Source: Alkalibacter saccharofermentans DSM 14828 (GTDB lineage Bacteria > Bacillota > Clostridia > Eubacteriales > Alkalibacteraceae). From it: a DNA stretch of 64,000 nt. Below, one piece after another: positions 51,489 through 59,442 of the stretch. The position numbers and the translations under genes are program-made. The stretch is from the NCBI RefSeq assembly GCF_900128885.1, contig NZ_FQTU01000001.1, positions 304,671 to 368,670 of the forward strand. Direction: 5' to 3'. Position 1 is the stretch's first letter. Every line of letters begins with the position of its first letter. The notes under the pieces were generated by a model. It ran no database searches. It saw only the letters and a list, made by a program, of their open reading frames with translations, and was not told where the DNA came from.

Positions 51489-52415
51489 TTATTTCATATT
51501 TTCATTATATCCATAATCACAGATTACTCTTTCGAGCATAGTTACATATTCACGCGCCAATCGGCTCAGATGCGATTTTTCGTTGGCGATCCAGCCTATG
51601 CGCATCCGCTCATCTGTTGCAAGGGGCACAGATGCAATATCGTCCCCATTTAAATCCCGGCTTAGAAACCCTGAACTAATCGTATATCCATTTAATCCGA
51701 TAAGAAGGTTAAATAGCGTAGCCCGGTCGCTTACATGGATTATTTTCTTTCTGGGCACAGTGCTTAGGATCTCTTCTGAAAAATAAAATGAGTTGTACTC
51801 TCCCTGTTCGAATGCCAGAAAAGGATATTCATTTAAATCTTCAAGAGTAACTAGGGTGTTTGTTGCAAGTGGGTGTTTGGAGCTTATGAATACGTGGGGT
51901 TCAGCTTCAAAAAGCAGAGTAAATGCCAGGTGGTTTTCCTTAAGCATTTTAGTAATGACTTTTTCATTAAAATCGCTGAAGTATAATATCCCGATTTCAC
52001 TTCGCAAATTTTTGACATCTTCAATAATTTCATAAGTTCTTGTTTCGCGAAGAGTGAATTCATACTCATCTACATCTAAACCCAAAAGCAATTCTACAAA
52101 GGCATTTACTGCAAAAGCATAATGCTGAGTGGATATCGAACAGAGTCTTCTTGAAGGCTTTTTTCCCATATATCTCTGTTCCATAAGCTCGGTCTGTTCT
52201 ATGATCTGACGTGCATAAGAAAGAAATTCCGTGCCTTCGGCAGATAAGCTTATGCCTTTTGACGTCCGAAAAAATATCTCAAGCCCCAATTCTCTTTCAA
52301 GTTCCTTGACAGCACTCGATAGGCTGGGCTGTGTTATAAAAAGCTGCTTAGCAGCTTCGGTAATCGAGCCGCATTCGACAATTTTGATTATATATTTAAG
52401 TTGCTGCAGTGTCAT
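51489..52415 (-). CDS. LysR-type transcriptional regulator
   Basis: A 308-residue LysR-family protein. The winged helix at residues 1-60 has QLKYIIKIVECGSITEAAKQ and LFITQPSLSSAVKELERELG. The C-terminal effector-binding domain spans 90-300. Target and co-inducer are unknown; divergent partner genes are absent, and the nearest are metF (convergent) and glpF (same strand, upstream). AAGGTG supports ATG 52415 over the in-frame TTG three bases upstream. Confidence 0.9.
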   Translation of the reverse strand: MTLQQLKYIIKIVECGSITEAAKQLFITQPSLSSAVKELERELGLEIFFRTSKGISLSAEGTEFLSYARQIIEQTELMEQRYMGKKPSRRLCSISTQHYAFAVNAFVELLLGLDVDEYEFTLRETRTYEIIEDVKNLRSEIGILYFSDFNEKVITKMLKENHLAFTLLFEAEPHVFISSKHPLATNTLVTLEDLNEYPFLAFEQGEYNSFYFSEEILSTVPRKKIIHVSDRATLFNLLIGLNGYTISSGFLSRDLNGDDIASVPLATDERMRIGWIANEKSHLSRLAREYVTMLERVICDYGYNENMK

Positions 52416-52828
52416 CAAATCACCTTCGTCATAGTTTTTTTCAATAATTATAAGCTAAAACCTCGCATTAATCAATGGAATTTACCAGCATGGCAAAACA
52501 AAAATAGATACTTCCCAACAATATCCATATTATTGCAATAATTTATTTTATGTTTTCTTATAAATTTAAAGATTAATATGTTAATCACACAACTGAAGAA
52601 AACGGATGCTGTATCACACCCGTAATGTTTTGCTGACTATTAGTTGCATAGTGTCCCTTCTATTTCTTTCACCAAGATCCACCAGTGGATTGTAACCAGT
52701 TTAAAAGTCATCCGTACTATCTTCTTTTTAAAGAAATACCAAAGGCTATAGCCTGTAAACTGCAAGTCAGTATCTTGGAAAGTGTATTTATTTCTTTTTA
52801 CTTTTTGTAAGTGGTGTCCCCTATTTTT
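52416..52828. other. Gap between glpF and the LysR gene
   Basis: About 410 bases with no gene seen and no clear terminator for glpF. A 12-bp palindrome AGGCTATAGCCT lies at 52743-52754. This may be the left edge of the acquired dha region. Confidence 0.4.
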
Positions 52829-53653
52829 CTAATGCTTTCGAAATAACTTTTCTTCATCCTTTATAACAAGACCTGGAATATTTATTCTAATAGCATTACA
52901 GTAAATAAATCCACCAATAAGGGCACCTGTTATTGGTCCTACGATAGGTACCCAAAAGTAATTGTTTGGTCCTGGCAAACCTATGCTTCCCCAACCTGCT
53001 AATGCCGTAAACAACTTTGGTCCTAAATCTCTAGCAGGATTCATAGCAAACCCTGTTAATGGTCCAAAGGAAGCCCCTATGATTGCAATAGTCAATCCAA
53101 TTAAAACTCCTGCAAAGGGCGCATATTTTCCGTTAGGTGCATTAGGATTTTTATTATCTGTTACAGCCAAAATTACCATTAATAAAAATGCAGTAATGAC
53201 AACTTCTATAAAGAAGGCTTGACCATTACCTACATAGGATTGTGGATAAGTTGAAAAAATCCCCGCAGTCTGCAGACTCTCTAGACTTCCCCTTACGTTT
53301 CCCATTTCTTGTTCAAATACTATAAATGCTCCTCTGTACATATTATAAACTAAAGCTGCACCAGTAAAGGCTCCCGCAATCTGTGCAAGAATATAAGGAA
53401 CTACTTTATTCCAAGAGAATCCTCTAAAGACCGCTAGTGCTATAGTGACTGCTGGATTAATATGAGTCCCAGATACAGCACCAGTTATATAAATTGCCAT
53501 GGTTACTCCAAGACCCCAAATAATGCTAATCTCCCATTGGGTGTAAGATGCACCGGTTAAGACTAAACCTGCTACACATCCTGCACCAATAAATATTAAA
53601 ATCAATGTTCCTATAAACTCTGCAAGTAGCTCCCCTAATAAAATCTTTTTCAT
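52829..53653 (-). CDS. glpF: Glycerol uptake facilitator (aquaglyceroporin)
   Basis: A 274-residue MIP-family channel. The two half-helix NPA motifs are GTHINPAVTIALA (near 65) and GFAMNPARDLGPK (near 205). The residue after the second NPA is R followed by D (NPARD), the pattern of glycerol-conducting channels. Six hydrophobic helices are visible. It lies 370 bases downstream of dhaT on the same strand and supplies glycerol to the dha pathway. GGGGG lies about 7 bases before ATG. Confidence 0.95.
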   Translation of the reverse strand: MKKILLGELLAEFIGTLILIFIGAGCVAGLVLTGASYTQWEISIIWGLGVTMAIYITGAVSGTHINPAVTIALAVFRGFSWNKVVPYILAQIAGAFTGAALVYNMYRGAFIVFEQEMGNVRGSLESLQTAGIFSTYPQSYVGNGQAFFIEVVITAFLLMVILAVTDNKNPNAPNGKYAPFAGVLIGLTIAIIGASFGPLTGFAMNPARDLGPKLFTALAGWGSIGLPGPNNYFWVPIVGPITGALIGGFIYCNAIRINIPGLVIKDEEKLFRKH

Positions 53654-53687
53654 CGAAGTTCCCCCTTTTTAAAATAAAGTACCATAA

Positions 53688-53702
53688 GCGTTTGCAAAAC
53701 GC
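53688..53702 (-). promoter_or_regulatory. cre-like dyad upstream of glpF
   Basis: GCGTTT, GCA, AAACGC is a perfect 6-bp dyad 35 bases before the glpF start. The minus strand reads TGCAAACGCTTATG (53696-53683), matching 12 of 14 positions of the catabolite-responsive element of CcpA. Motif only. Confidence 0.5.
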
Positions 53703-54023
53703 CACACCCCTTATAAATAAAGAGTTATTTCATGCATAAAAAATATAACTCCTCACCAGATCGTAATAAAATTGAATTACCTAGAAACAAATTTCTGCGA
53801 TAATCCCTGCTCTGAATCTTTTTAATTGGTTACAGTTCTTTTAGCCGATAAAATCAACCAACATCAGTACATGCGAAGCTTAAAACCACTTACTTCGTAG
53901 TCTTTAGGAATCATTTTTTTAGTCACGAGTTTCGCAATTATTTACCAAGTACCAATTATCAGCAGCTGTAATAGTGGTCGTCCCCTTCATATCAAAGTGG
54001 ACGACCTTTTTTTGCAAGACAAA
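53703..54023. other. glpF leader region
   Basis: About 320 bases with no full gene. The minus strand has GAGGAG followed 11 bases later by an 8-codon frame (MHEITLYL). The right end holds a hairpin, listed separately. Confidence 0.35.
53976..54013 (+). terminator. Hairpin with T-run downstream of dhaT
   Basis: An 8-bp perfect stem (53976-53983 / 53999-54006) is followed by seven T on the plus strand. The dhaT gene lies on the minus strand, where no U-run follows, so it blocks plus-strand readthrough into dhaT or acts as a weak dhaT terminator. Confidence 0.6.
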
Positions 54024-55175
54024 CTACATTGCAGCTTTAAAGATATCAATTATATCTTTCTCCGTACCTGTAATAGGATTGCAGCCTGCATTTCCGTCTT
54101 TCATAGCCATTTCTGCCATATATTCAAAATCTTCTTCCTTTACGCCTAATTCTGCTAATCCAGAAGGAATACCAACATCCTTAGAAAGTCTAACTAAAGC
54201 ATCGATTGCCTTATCTGCTGCCTCTAATACAGAAAGTCCTTCGATGTTTTCTCCTAAGAATCCAGCCATATCAGCATACTTTTGTGGATTAGAGATTAAG
54301 TTATATCTAGCTACATGTGGTAGTAAAATAGCATTTGCTACACCATGGGGCATATCATATAGTCCACCTAACTGATGTGCCATTGCATGAACATATCCTA
54401 ATCCCGCATTGTTGAAGGCCATACCGGCTAATAGAGATGCATGGGCCATATTTTCACGAGCTTCAATATTTTGTCCATAAGCTACTGCTTGACGTAGGTT
54501 GTTAGAAATTAATTTAATTGCTTGAATAGCTGCAGCATCTGTTACAGGGTTTGCACCTAATGTAATATAAGCTTCCACAGCATGTGTTAAAGCATCCATA
54601 CCAGTTGCAGCAGTTAATGCCGGTGGCTTGCCCAACATGAGCATTGGATCATTAATAGACACTAGTGGTGTATTTCTCCAACTTACAATAACGTATTTTA
54701 CTTTCGTTTTCGTATTTGTGATTACTGCATGACGAGTAACCTCACTGGCTGTTCCCGCTGTTGTATTTACCGCAACAATTGGAGGTAGAGGATTTACTAA
54801 CTTCTCTATTCCAGCATAATCATATAAATCTCCTTCATGAGTGGCTGCGATGCCAATTCCTTTGCCACAATCATGTGGACTTCCTCCACCTACAGTCACG
54901 ATAATATCACAATTTTCATCTTTATAAATTTTTAACCCGTCTGCAACATTGGTATCTTTAGGATTTGGCTCAACACCATCATAAATAGCAGTATTTAATC
55001 CAGCTTCTTTCAAATAATTAATAACTTGATCTACTGGGCCATTTGGTAATTTACTTAAAAAGTTATCTGTTACTATGAGGGCTTTCTTTCCTCCCAATAA
55101 TTGACACCTTTCTCCTACAACCTTTACTGAATCCTTACCAAAAAAATTTACACTAGGCACAAAATAATCAAACAT
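54024..55175 (-). CDS. dhaT: 1,3-propanediol dehydrogenase DhaT
   Basis: A 383-residue iron-containing (family III) alcohol dehydrogenase that reduces 3-hydroxypropionaldehyde with NADH to 1,3-propanediol. The NAD-binding loop is GGGSPHDCGKGIG near 97. The metal region is MDALTHAVEAYI near 192, with further ligands in HAMAHQLGGLYDMPHG near 262. LVPSVNFF-like entry, YDGVEPNPKDTNV and VSWRNTPLVSINDPMLM strongly resemble DhaT of Klebsiella and Clostridium. It is the last gene of the dehydratase operon (32-base gap). Confidence 0.93.
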   Translation of the reverse strand: MFDYFVPSVNFFGKDSVKVVGERCQLLGGKKALIVTDNFLSKLPNGPVDQVINYLKEAGLNTAIYDGVEPNPKDTNVADGLKIYKDENCDIIVTVGGGSPHDCGKGIGIAATHEGDLYDYAGIEKLVNPLPPIVAVNTTAGTASEVTRHAVITNTKTKVKYVIVSWRNTPLVSINDPMLMLGKPPALTAATGMDALTHAVEAYITLGANPVTDAAAIQAIKLISNNLRQAVAYGQNIEARENMAHASLLAGMAFNNAGLGYVHAMAHQLGGLYDMPHGVANAILLPHVARYNLISNPQKYADMAGFLGENIEGLSVLEAADKAIDALVRLSKDVGIPSGLAELGVKEEDFEYMAEMAMKDGNAGCNPITGTEKDIIDIFKAAM

Positions 55176-55207
55176 AATAAATTCCTCCTTTTTATTGAGT
55201 TAATAGT

Positions 55208-55627
55208 TTATATATTCAAAGCATGGCTTGCAATTGCCATGTCTTCTTCTACACTTCCACCACTTACACCTATAGCTCCGACCACTTCACCATCTACCTT
55301 AATGGGAAGACCTCCACCAAAGGGTACAATTTTAGAACCATTGGTTAATTGTAGACCATATAGACTCTCTCCTGGCTGTACCAATGGTGCTACTTGATCA
55401 GTTCCTACTCTTAATGCAGCTGATGTAAAGGCTTTATTTACGGCAATTTCAACACTTGTGAAAAAAGCCTTCTCCATTCTGTGCAGTATCATTAGATTGC
55501 CACCTGCATCTACGGCAGCAAATACGATAGGAACTCCTAGAACCGCTGCCTTTTCCTCAGCTGCCTGCGCCATCTTTTTTACAGTCTCTAAAGAAACTTC
55601 TTTCACAACATTTGTTTTGATATTCAA
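55208..55627 (-). CDS. GlcG/HbpS-family protein (OrfY / PduO C-terminal domain)
   Basis: A 139-residue protein of the DUF336 (GlcG/HbpS) heme-binding-type family. AVDAGGNLMILHRM, AFTSAALRVGTDQ, FGGGLPIKVDGEVVGAIGVSGGS are the family's core motifs. In PduO of propanediol users this domain is fused to the adenosyltransferase; in dha regulons it appears as OrfY. Here it starts with TTG at 55627 after GGAGGAGG (7-base spacing) and overlaps the adenosyltransferase gene by 71 bases in another frame. Its role in cobalamin metabolism is not settled. Confidence 0.85.
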   Translation of the reverse strand: MNIKTNVVKEVSLETVKKMAQAAEEKAAVLGVPIVFAAVDAGGNLMILHRMEKAFFTSVEIAVNKAFTSAALRVGTDQVAPLVQPGESLYGLQLTNGSKIVPFGGGLPIKVDGEVVGAIGVSGGSVEEDMAIASHALNI

Positions 55628-56189
55628 TTTTCTTCCTCCTCCATATTTTTGGTTTATTATCTAAGGTTTTATTAAGAATTTCAGACTCTACTCTAGCTAG
55701 TATGAATAATAAGTCCGATAACCTATTTATGTATTGTAAAATATCTTTTCTGACGTCGTCTTTTCTTTGTAATCTAACCATTAATCTCTCAGCTCTTCGA
55801 ATAATGGATCTGGCTACATGTAAGAAAGAGGACTCAGTAGTTTGTCCAGGAGTAATAAAGTATTTTTGTTCTCCCACTCGTGTACTATATTTATCTATTA
55901 CCTTTTCTATATCTTCTATATCACCCTGATGGATCATTTCAGACAGATACTTTTTTCCATTCTCATCACTTGCCAATTCTGCACCAATTAAAAATATTTT
56001 TTGCTGTATGGCTTCCAGTATTTCTTTGATCCTCTTATTTTGTATCATAGAATAAGCGACGCCTATCATAGCATTGGCTTCATCCAATGTACCGTAGCAA
56101 TCTACCCTCAAGTCGTCCTTTCCTATTCTACTTCCCCCCAATAAACCTGTTTCTCCTTGATCTCCAGTTTTCGTATAAACAGATGCCAT
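55557..56189 (-). CDS. pduO: PduO-type ATP:cob(I)alamin adenosyltransferase (OrfW)
   Basis: A 210-residue enzyme that adenosylates cob(I)alamin to make the coenzyme B12 needed by the dehydratase. TKTGDQGETGLLGGSR at the N-terminus binds ATP; CYGTLDEANAMIG, RSIIRRAERLMV and YINRLSDLLFILARVE are the trimer-interface and cobalamin helices. The conserved domain ends near residue 180. The last 25-30 residues (basic, then CCERSFFRDCKKDG) are read out of frame through the start of the next gene and look like non-conserved readthrough. Confidence 0.92.
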   Translation of the reverse strand: MASVYTKTGDQGETGLLGGSRIGKDDLRVDCYGTLDEANAMIGVAYSMIQNKRIKEILEAIQQKIFLIGAELASDENGKKYLSEMIHQGDIEDIEKVIDKYSTRVGEQKYFITPGQTTESSFLHVARSIIRRAERLMVRLQRKDDVRKDILQYINRLSDLLFILARVESEILNKTLDNKPKIWRRKKIEYQNKCCERSFFRDCKKDGAGS

Positions 56190-56215
56190 TTTTTCACTTC
56201 CTTAATACATAGTTT

Positions 56216-56563
56216 CTAGAGTTCTTTAAATGGTATGCCCTTTACTAATCTAGCGGCATTTGCCCCTAATGCCCTCACTTTATGCGTTTCTTCTTTGAAG
56301 CTAAACTTAAGAAGTGGTTCATCCTGTTTAAGGTTGCTACTATGCAGGGCAATATATCCATCTTCTCCAAACCCAACTCCCACTCCTAAAGGGGAAGCTA
56401 TTGCAGCCTGGTAACCTAGCTCTGTAGCTTCTTTTTTATCAATGGTTTCTACGTTATAGGGCACCTCTTCCTCCTCAATTCCCCACAGAACCTCATTTAA
56501 AATAGGTGTTTCGTGGATTTCAGGAGAGATGTAAACAAATATCGCAGTTTTATTATGACACAT
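56216..56563 (-). CDS. dhaG: Glycerol dehydratase reactivase small subunit DhaG
   Basis: A 115-residue beta subunit of the dehydratase-reactivating factor, which swaps damaged cobalamin out of the enzyme with DhaF. The family core is ETPILNEVLWGIEEEEVPY, SPLGVGVGFGEDGYIALH and GANAARLVKGIPF. The frame extends upstream to 56596 inside dhaF. ATG 56563, one base after the dhaF stop (TAAAATG), best matches the family start and would be translationally coupled; upstream ATGs at 56578 and 56575 remain possible. Confidence 0.87.
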   Translation of the reverse strand: MCHNKTAIFVYISPEIHETPILNEVLWGIEEEEVPYNVETIDKKEATELGYQAAIASPLGVGVGFGEDGYIALHSSNLKQDEPLLKFSFKEETHKVRALGANAARLVKGIPFKEL

Positions 56564-56564
56564 T

Positions 56565-58400
56565 TTATTGCCCATCATCTTGCCCACACTCAGCATAATT
56601 TAAAATTAGTCCTGTAGCCACTGCATTTCTAGGTCCCTCAATTCCCCTGATGTTCCCTCGTCCTGCAACGACGCCATATTGTGCTAAGGCATCCGTCACT
56701 ACCTGTGGCACTTGAAAGTCCAGTGCAGACCCACCCACCAACACCACAAATTCTATGCTTCGTATATTGCCTGTAGGAGACACTGTTCTTAGTGCTCTTA
56801 GAGCATTAGTGACAAACACTTTTTCTTTGGCATTTTTTCTAATAGCTTTAATTCTCTCGATAGCAACATTCCCGGGAATAGTTAGCATCCCCTTATCCTT
56901 TAATACAACAGTACGAGCAAAAAACTGGGGTTCTATTGGTTTGTCCAAGAACTCTACCGTCCCATCTTCATGTCTAATGTGAAATAGACTTTCTACCTTT
57001 GCCAATGGATATTTTTTTATATCCTCGGCCAGTTCAAAACTATCTAATCCTAACTCAGAATTTATGAGCATTGTTACCATATTTCCTGCTCCAGCTAAAT
57101 GAACAGAAGTGATTTCTCCATTTTTATCAATAATAGACGCATCTGTAGACCCTGCCCCCATATCTAAAATAGCTAAGGGGGTGTTGCTACCTGGTGTTGT
57201 CAGAGCCCCACCAATAGCCATATCTGCCTCTACACCACCCACCTCAACCTCAACATTTATTTCTTCTTTCAGTAGCTTAGCAATCATTTGCATTTGCAAT
57301 TTATCCGCTTTTACCATTGCAGCAATTCCTACGGCATTTTCCAAGGAAAATTCTTCTGCTAGCCCTCCTTTTACCGTTTGAGGAGTAAATGTGTCCACAG
57401 CCAACAAATCTTGTATTTTAATATCACTAATAGGTTGTTTCGTCAATTCCGACATTACTTGTCGAACACGCTCTAACATTCCTCCTGCATTGGTTCCTGC
57501 TTCCCCTTTTATATCCTCGATTCTTGCAGAGAATGTTACTGCCTCCATAATTTTTGAGGCTCCATCCTCAACATCTACTGTTTTTTCTCCTCTATCGCCT
57601 CGAACAAAAATCTTGCCGGCTGGTATTCTTTTTTCTTGGACATCTCCCTTTGGGGTCTTGATTACAACTGCAGATCTATTTCCTATTAAGGCTCTCGATA
57701 TTGGTACAATCATCTTAGTTTCTTCAGAAGTTAGTTCAAATACAGTGGCAATGCCGTAAGGATTCGATAATGTCTCTACAACACCACCTGCGGGTGCAAC
57801 CTCGATAGCAGCCTTCATTCCAACTGGCACCTTTTCTAACAACATGACTTCATCAACTATAGGAATTTTTTGATTTAAACGATTATTGATTAAAACCCCA
57901 TCATCTTTTTGAAGAATAGCACCAGATACTTTAACTCCCTTTTCTACAGCTTTATTAATATTGGATGCCGCTTTAAAGAAATCAATTTCTTTAGAAACCA
58001 ACACTATAACAGGGTCTTTATGGGTTATTGTTTCTAGTCCATTCAGCACTACAGTATGACCTACTCCCAATCCACGCCCCCCAGGAGTGGCAGGATTATG
58101 ACCGATCATCGTGGACTCAGTAATAATGGTTTCTGTTATAGTTTCCATAGCTACATCCCCTATAACAGGTGCAGCTTCATTGATTCGGATTAAATCTAAA
58201 TCTTTTCTGGTGATTCCTGCTTTCTTTAGCGCTTGATCTAAAGAATCAAAAACACCTTTCATGTTTTGTTTTGTTCCTTTAATTCCGCTGGTTGGTACAA
58301 TTCCACTAGCAATAAACTCTACTTGTTTTGAGTCAGTTAACTTTGCCAGTGCTACTTCGGTTGTGGCATTACCTATATCTACACCTGCAATAAATTTCAT
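56565..58400 (-). CDS. dhaF: Glycerol dehydratase reactivase large subunit DhaF
   Basis: A 611-residue ATPase of the DDR/PduG family with an actin/Hsp70-like fold. MKFIAGVDIGNATTEVALAK is the first phosphate loop. GGRGLGVGHTVVLNGL, LAILDMGAGSTDASII (second phosphate loop) and VVLVGGSALDFQVPQ (adenosine loop) follow. It binds inactivated dehydratase and releases damaged cobalamin by ATP hydrolysis. It follows dhaE by 28 bases. Confidence 0.95.
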   Translation of the reverse strand: MKFIAGVDIGNATTEVALAKLTDSKQVEFIASGIVPTSGIKGTKQNMKGVFDSLDQALKKAGITRKDLDLIRINEAAPVIGDVAMETITETIITESTMIGHNPATPGGRGLGVGHTVVLNGLETITHKDPVIVLVSKEIDFFKAASNINKAVEKGVKVSGAILQKDDGVLINNRLNQKIPIVDEVMLLEKVPVGMKAAIEVAPAGGVVETLSNPYGIATVFELTSEETKMIVPISRALIGNRSAVVIKTPKGDVQEKRIPAGKIFVRGDRGEKTVDVEDGASKIMEAVTFSARIEDIKGEAGTNAGGMLERVRQVMSELTKQPISDIKIQDLLAVDTFTPQTVKGGLAEEFSLENAVGIAAMVKADKLQMQMIAKLLKEEINVEVEVGGVEADMAIGGALTTPGSNTPLAILDMGAGSTDASIIDKNGEITSVHLAGAGNMVTMLINSELGLDSFELAEDIKKYPLAKVESLFHIRHEDGTVEFLDKPIEPQFFARTVVLKDKGMLTIPGNVAIERIKAIRKNAKEKVFVTNALRALRTVSPTGNIRSIEFVVLVGGSALDFQVPQVVTDALAQYGVVAGRGNIRGIEGPRNAVATGLILNYAECGQDDGQ

Positions 58401-58428
58401 TGCAATACCTCCTGCTAAAGTCTTACCT

Positions 58429-58857
58429 CTATACTTCTCTTCTTAATTTCTTTCTTTTTTCATATACTTCAGCTGCTTCCCTAACGAATGCTCCATTAAT
58501 CTTTGCACTATATTTTTCTTCTAATTCCTTTGCTATTTCCAACAGTTCTTCCCTTGTAGAACGGAATGGCCTAAGCGCATTATAAATCTCCAATATTCTT
58601 TTATCTGGTATAGCTATTAATTCTGCTGCCCTTCTAAAATTTTTAGAAATAGCTACTCTGCCATCTGCATCAGCTATCTGTGCTTGTAGCTCTAGGGTTT
58701 CCGGTGCTATTCTTACATCCTCTGGTTTGATTTCTCCATTTAGTACTTTTTCCAAGGTAATATCTTCTAGTTTTTTCCCAGTAGGCGCTTTAAGCAGTTC
58801 CGGTCTTTTCTGTGCTAATGGGTAATCATTTTTCGGATTTAATTTTCTGTTTTGCAT
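58429..58857 (-). CDS. dhaE: Glycerol dehydratase small subunit DhaE
   Basis: A 142-residue gamma subunit. NDYPLAQKRPELLKAPTGK near the N-terminus and DITLEKVLNGEI and RIAPETLELQAQIADADGR are typical of the small subunit. RAAELIAIPDKRILEIYNAL follows. Length equals DhaE of glycerol dehydratase; the longer N-terminal targeting extension of PduE (microcompartment diol dehydratase) is absent. Confidence 0.94.
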   Translation of the reverse strand: MQNRKLNPKNDYPLAQKRPELLKAPTGKKLEDITLEKVLNGEIKPEDVRIAPETLELQAQIADADGRVAISKNFRRAAELIAIPDKRILEIYNALRPFRSTREELLEIAKELEEKYSAKINGAFVREAAEVYEKRKKLRREV

Positions 58858-58872
58858 GCTTTTTTCCTCCTA

Positions 58873-59415
58873 TCAATCAAACGTTACTTGTAAATCAATT
58901 GGCTTTCCTTCTTCGACTATATGTTTTGTTTCCTTAATGTGTAAAAGTGCAGCCTTTGCTTGAAATTTCGGTCTTGCCATTTGATCGTTTTTAGTTGGTA
59001 CGGGATTAGGTGATTCTTCCTTTGCATATTGTGCAGCGTTTTTTCCAATCAATCTGTAGGTTTCCAAATCTAACAATGGTGCTTGAGAAAAAATTTCTAA
59101 ATTATTTAATGGTAGTAAATCTTTTTGATGGATAACAGTCGTTCCTTTAGACTGTATTCCTATTCCAATACCGGAACCACTCAACTTAGCCGCATCATGA
59201 GATATAAAAGAAACATCAGAGGTTCTCACTATACGTACTACCCTAGGCTGCAAACCTTCTTCTTCAATCCCCGCCATGATCTCTCTTAAGATACTATCGT
59301 GAGGAACGTCTACAATGCTCTTATGTTGATACTTTAAAAAAGCAGGTGCTAGTCCTATAACTACTTCGTCTTTCCTACTGCCTTTATTAGCATTTCCCAT
59401 CTCTATTAATTTCAT
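58873..59415 (-). CDS. dhaC: Glycerol dehydratase medium subunit DhaC
   Basis: A 180-residue beta subunit. The core has VVIGLAPAFLKYQHKSIVDV, SDVSFISHDAAKLSGSGIGI, QSKGTTVIHQKDL and YRLIGKNAAQYAKEESPNPV, all diagnostic of DhaC/PduD. It lacks the 30-40 residue N-terminal extension that sends PduD into a shell. It contacts the cobalamin with the large subunit. Confidence 0.94.
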   Translation of the reverse strand: MKLIEMGNANKGSRKDEVVIGLAPAFLKYQHKSIVDVPHDSILREIMAGIEEEGLQPRVVRIVRTSDVSFISHDAAKLSGSGIGIGIQSKGTTVIHQKDLLPLNNLEIFSQAPLLDLETYRLIGKNAAQYAKEESPNPVPTKNDQMARPKFQAKAALLHIKETKHIVEEGKPIDLQVTFD

Positions 59416-59442
59416 TTTTTCACATCCTTCTTATTTAAATCT

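Noticed and set aside
55557..55640. Programmed frameshift joining the adenosyltransferase and GlcG-type genes
   Set aside because: No clear slippery heptamer, and the second gene has its own strong ribosome site and TTG start.
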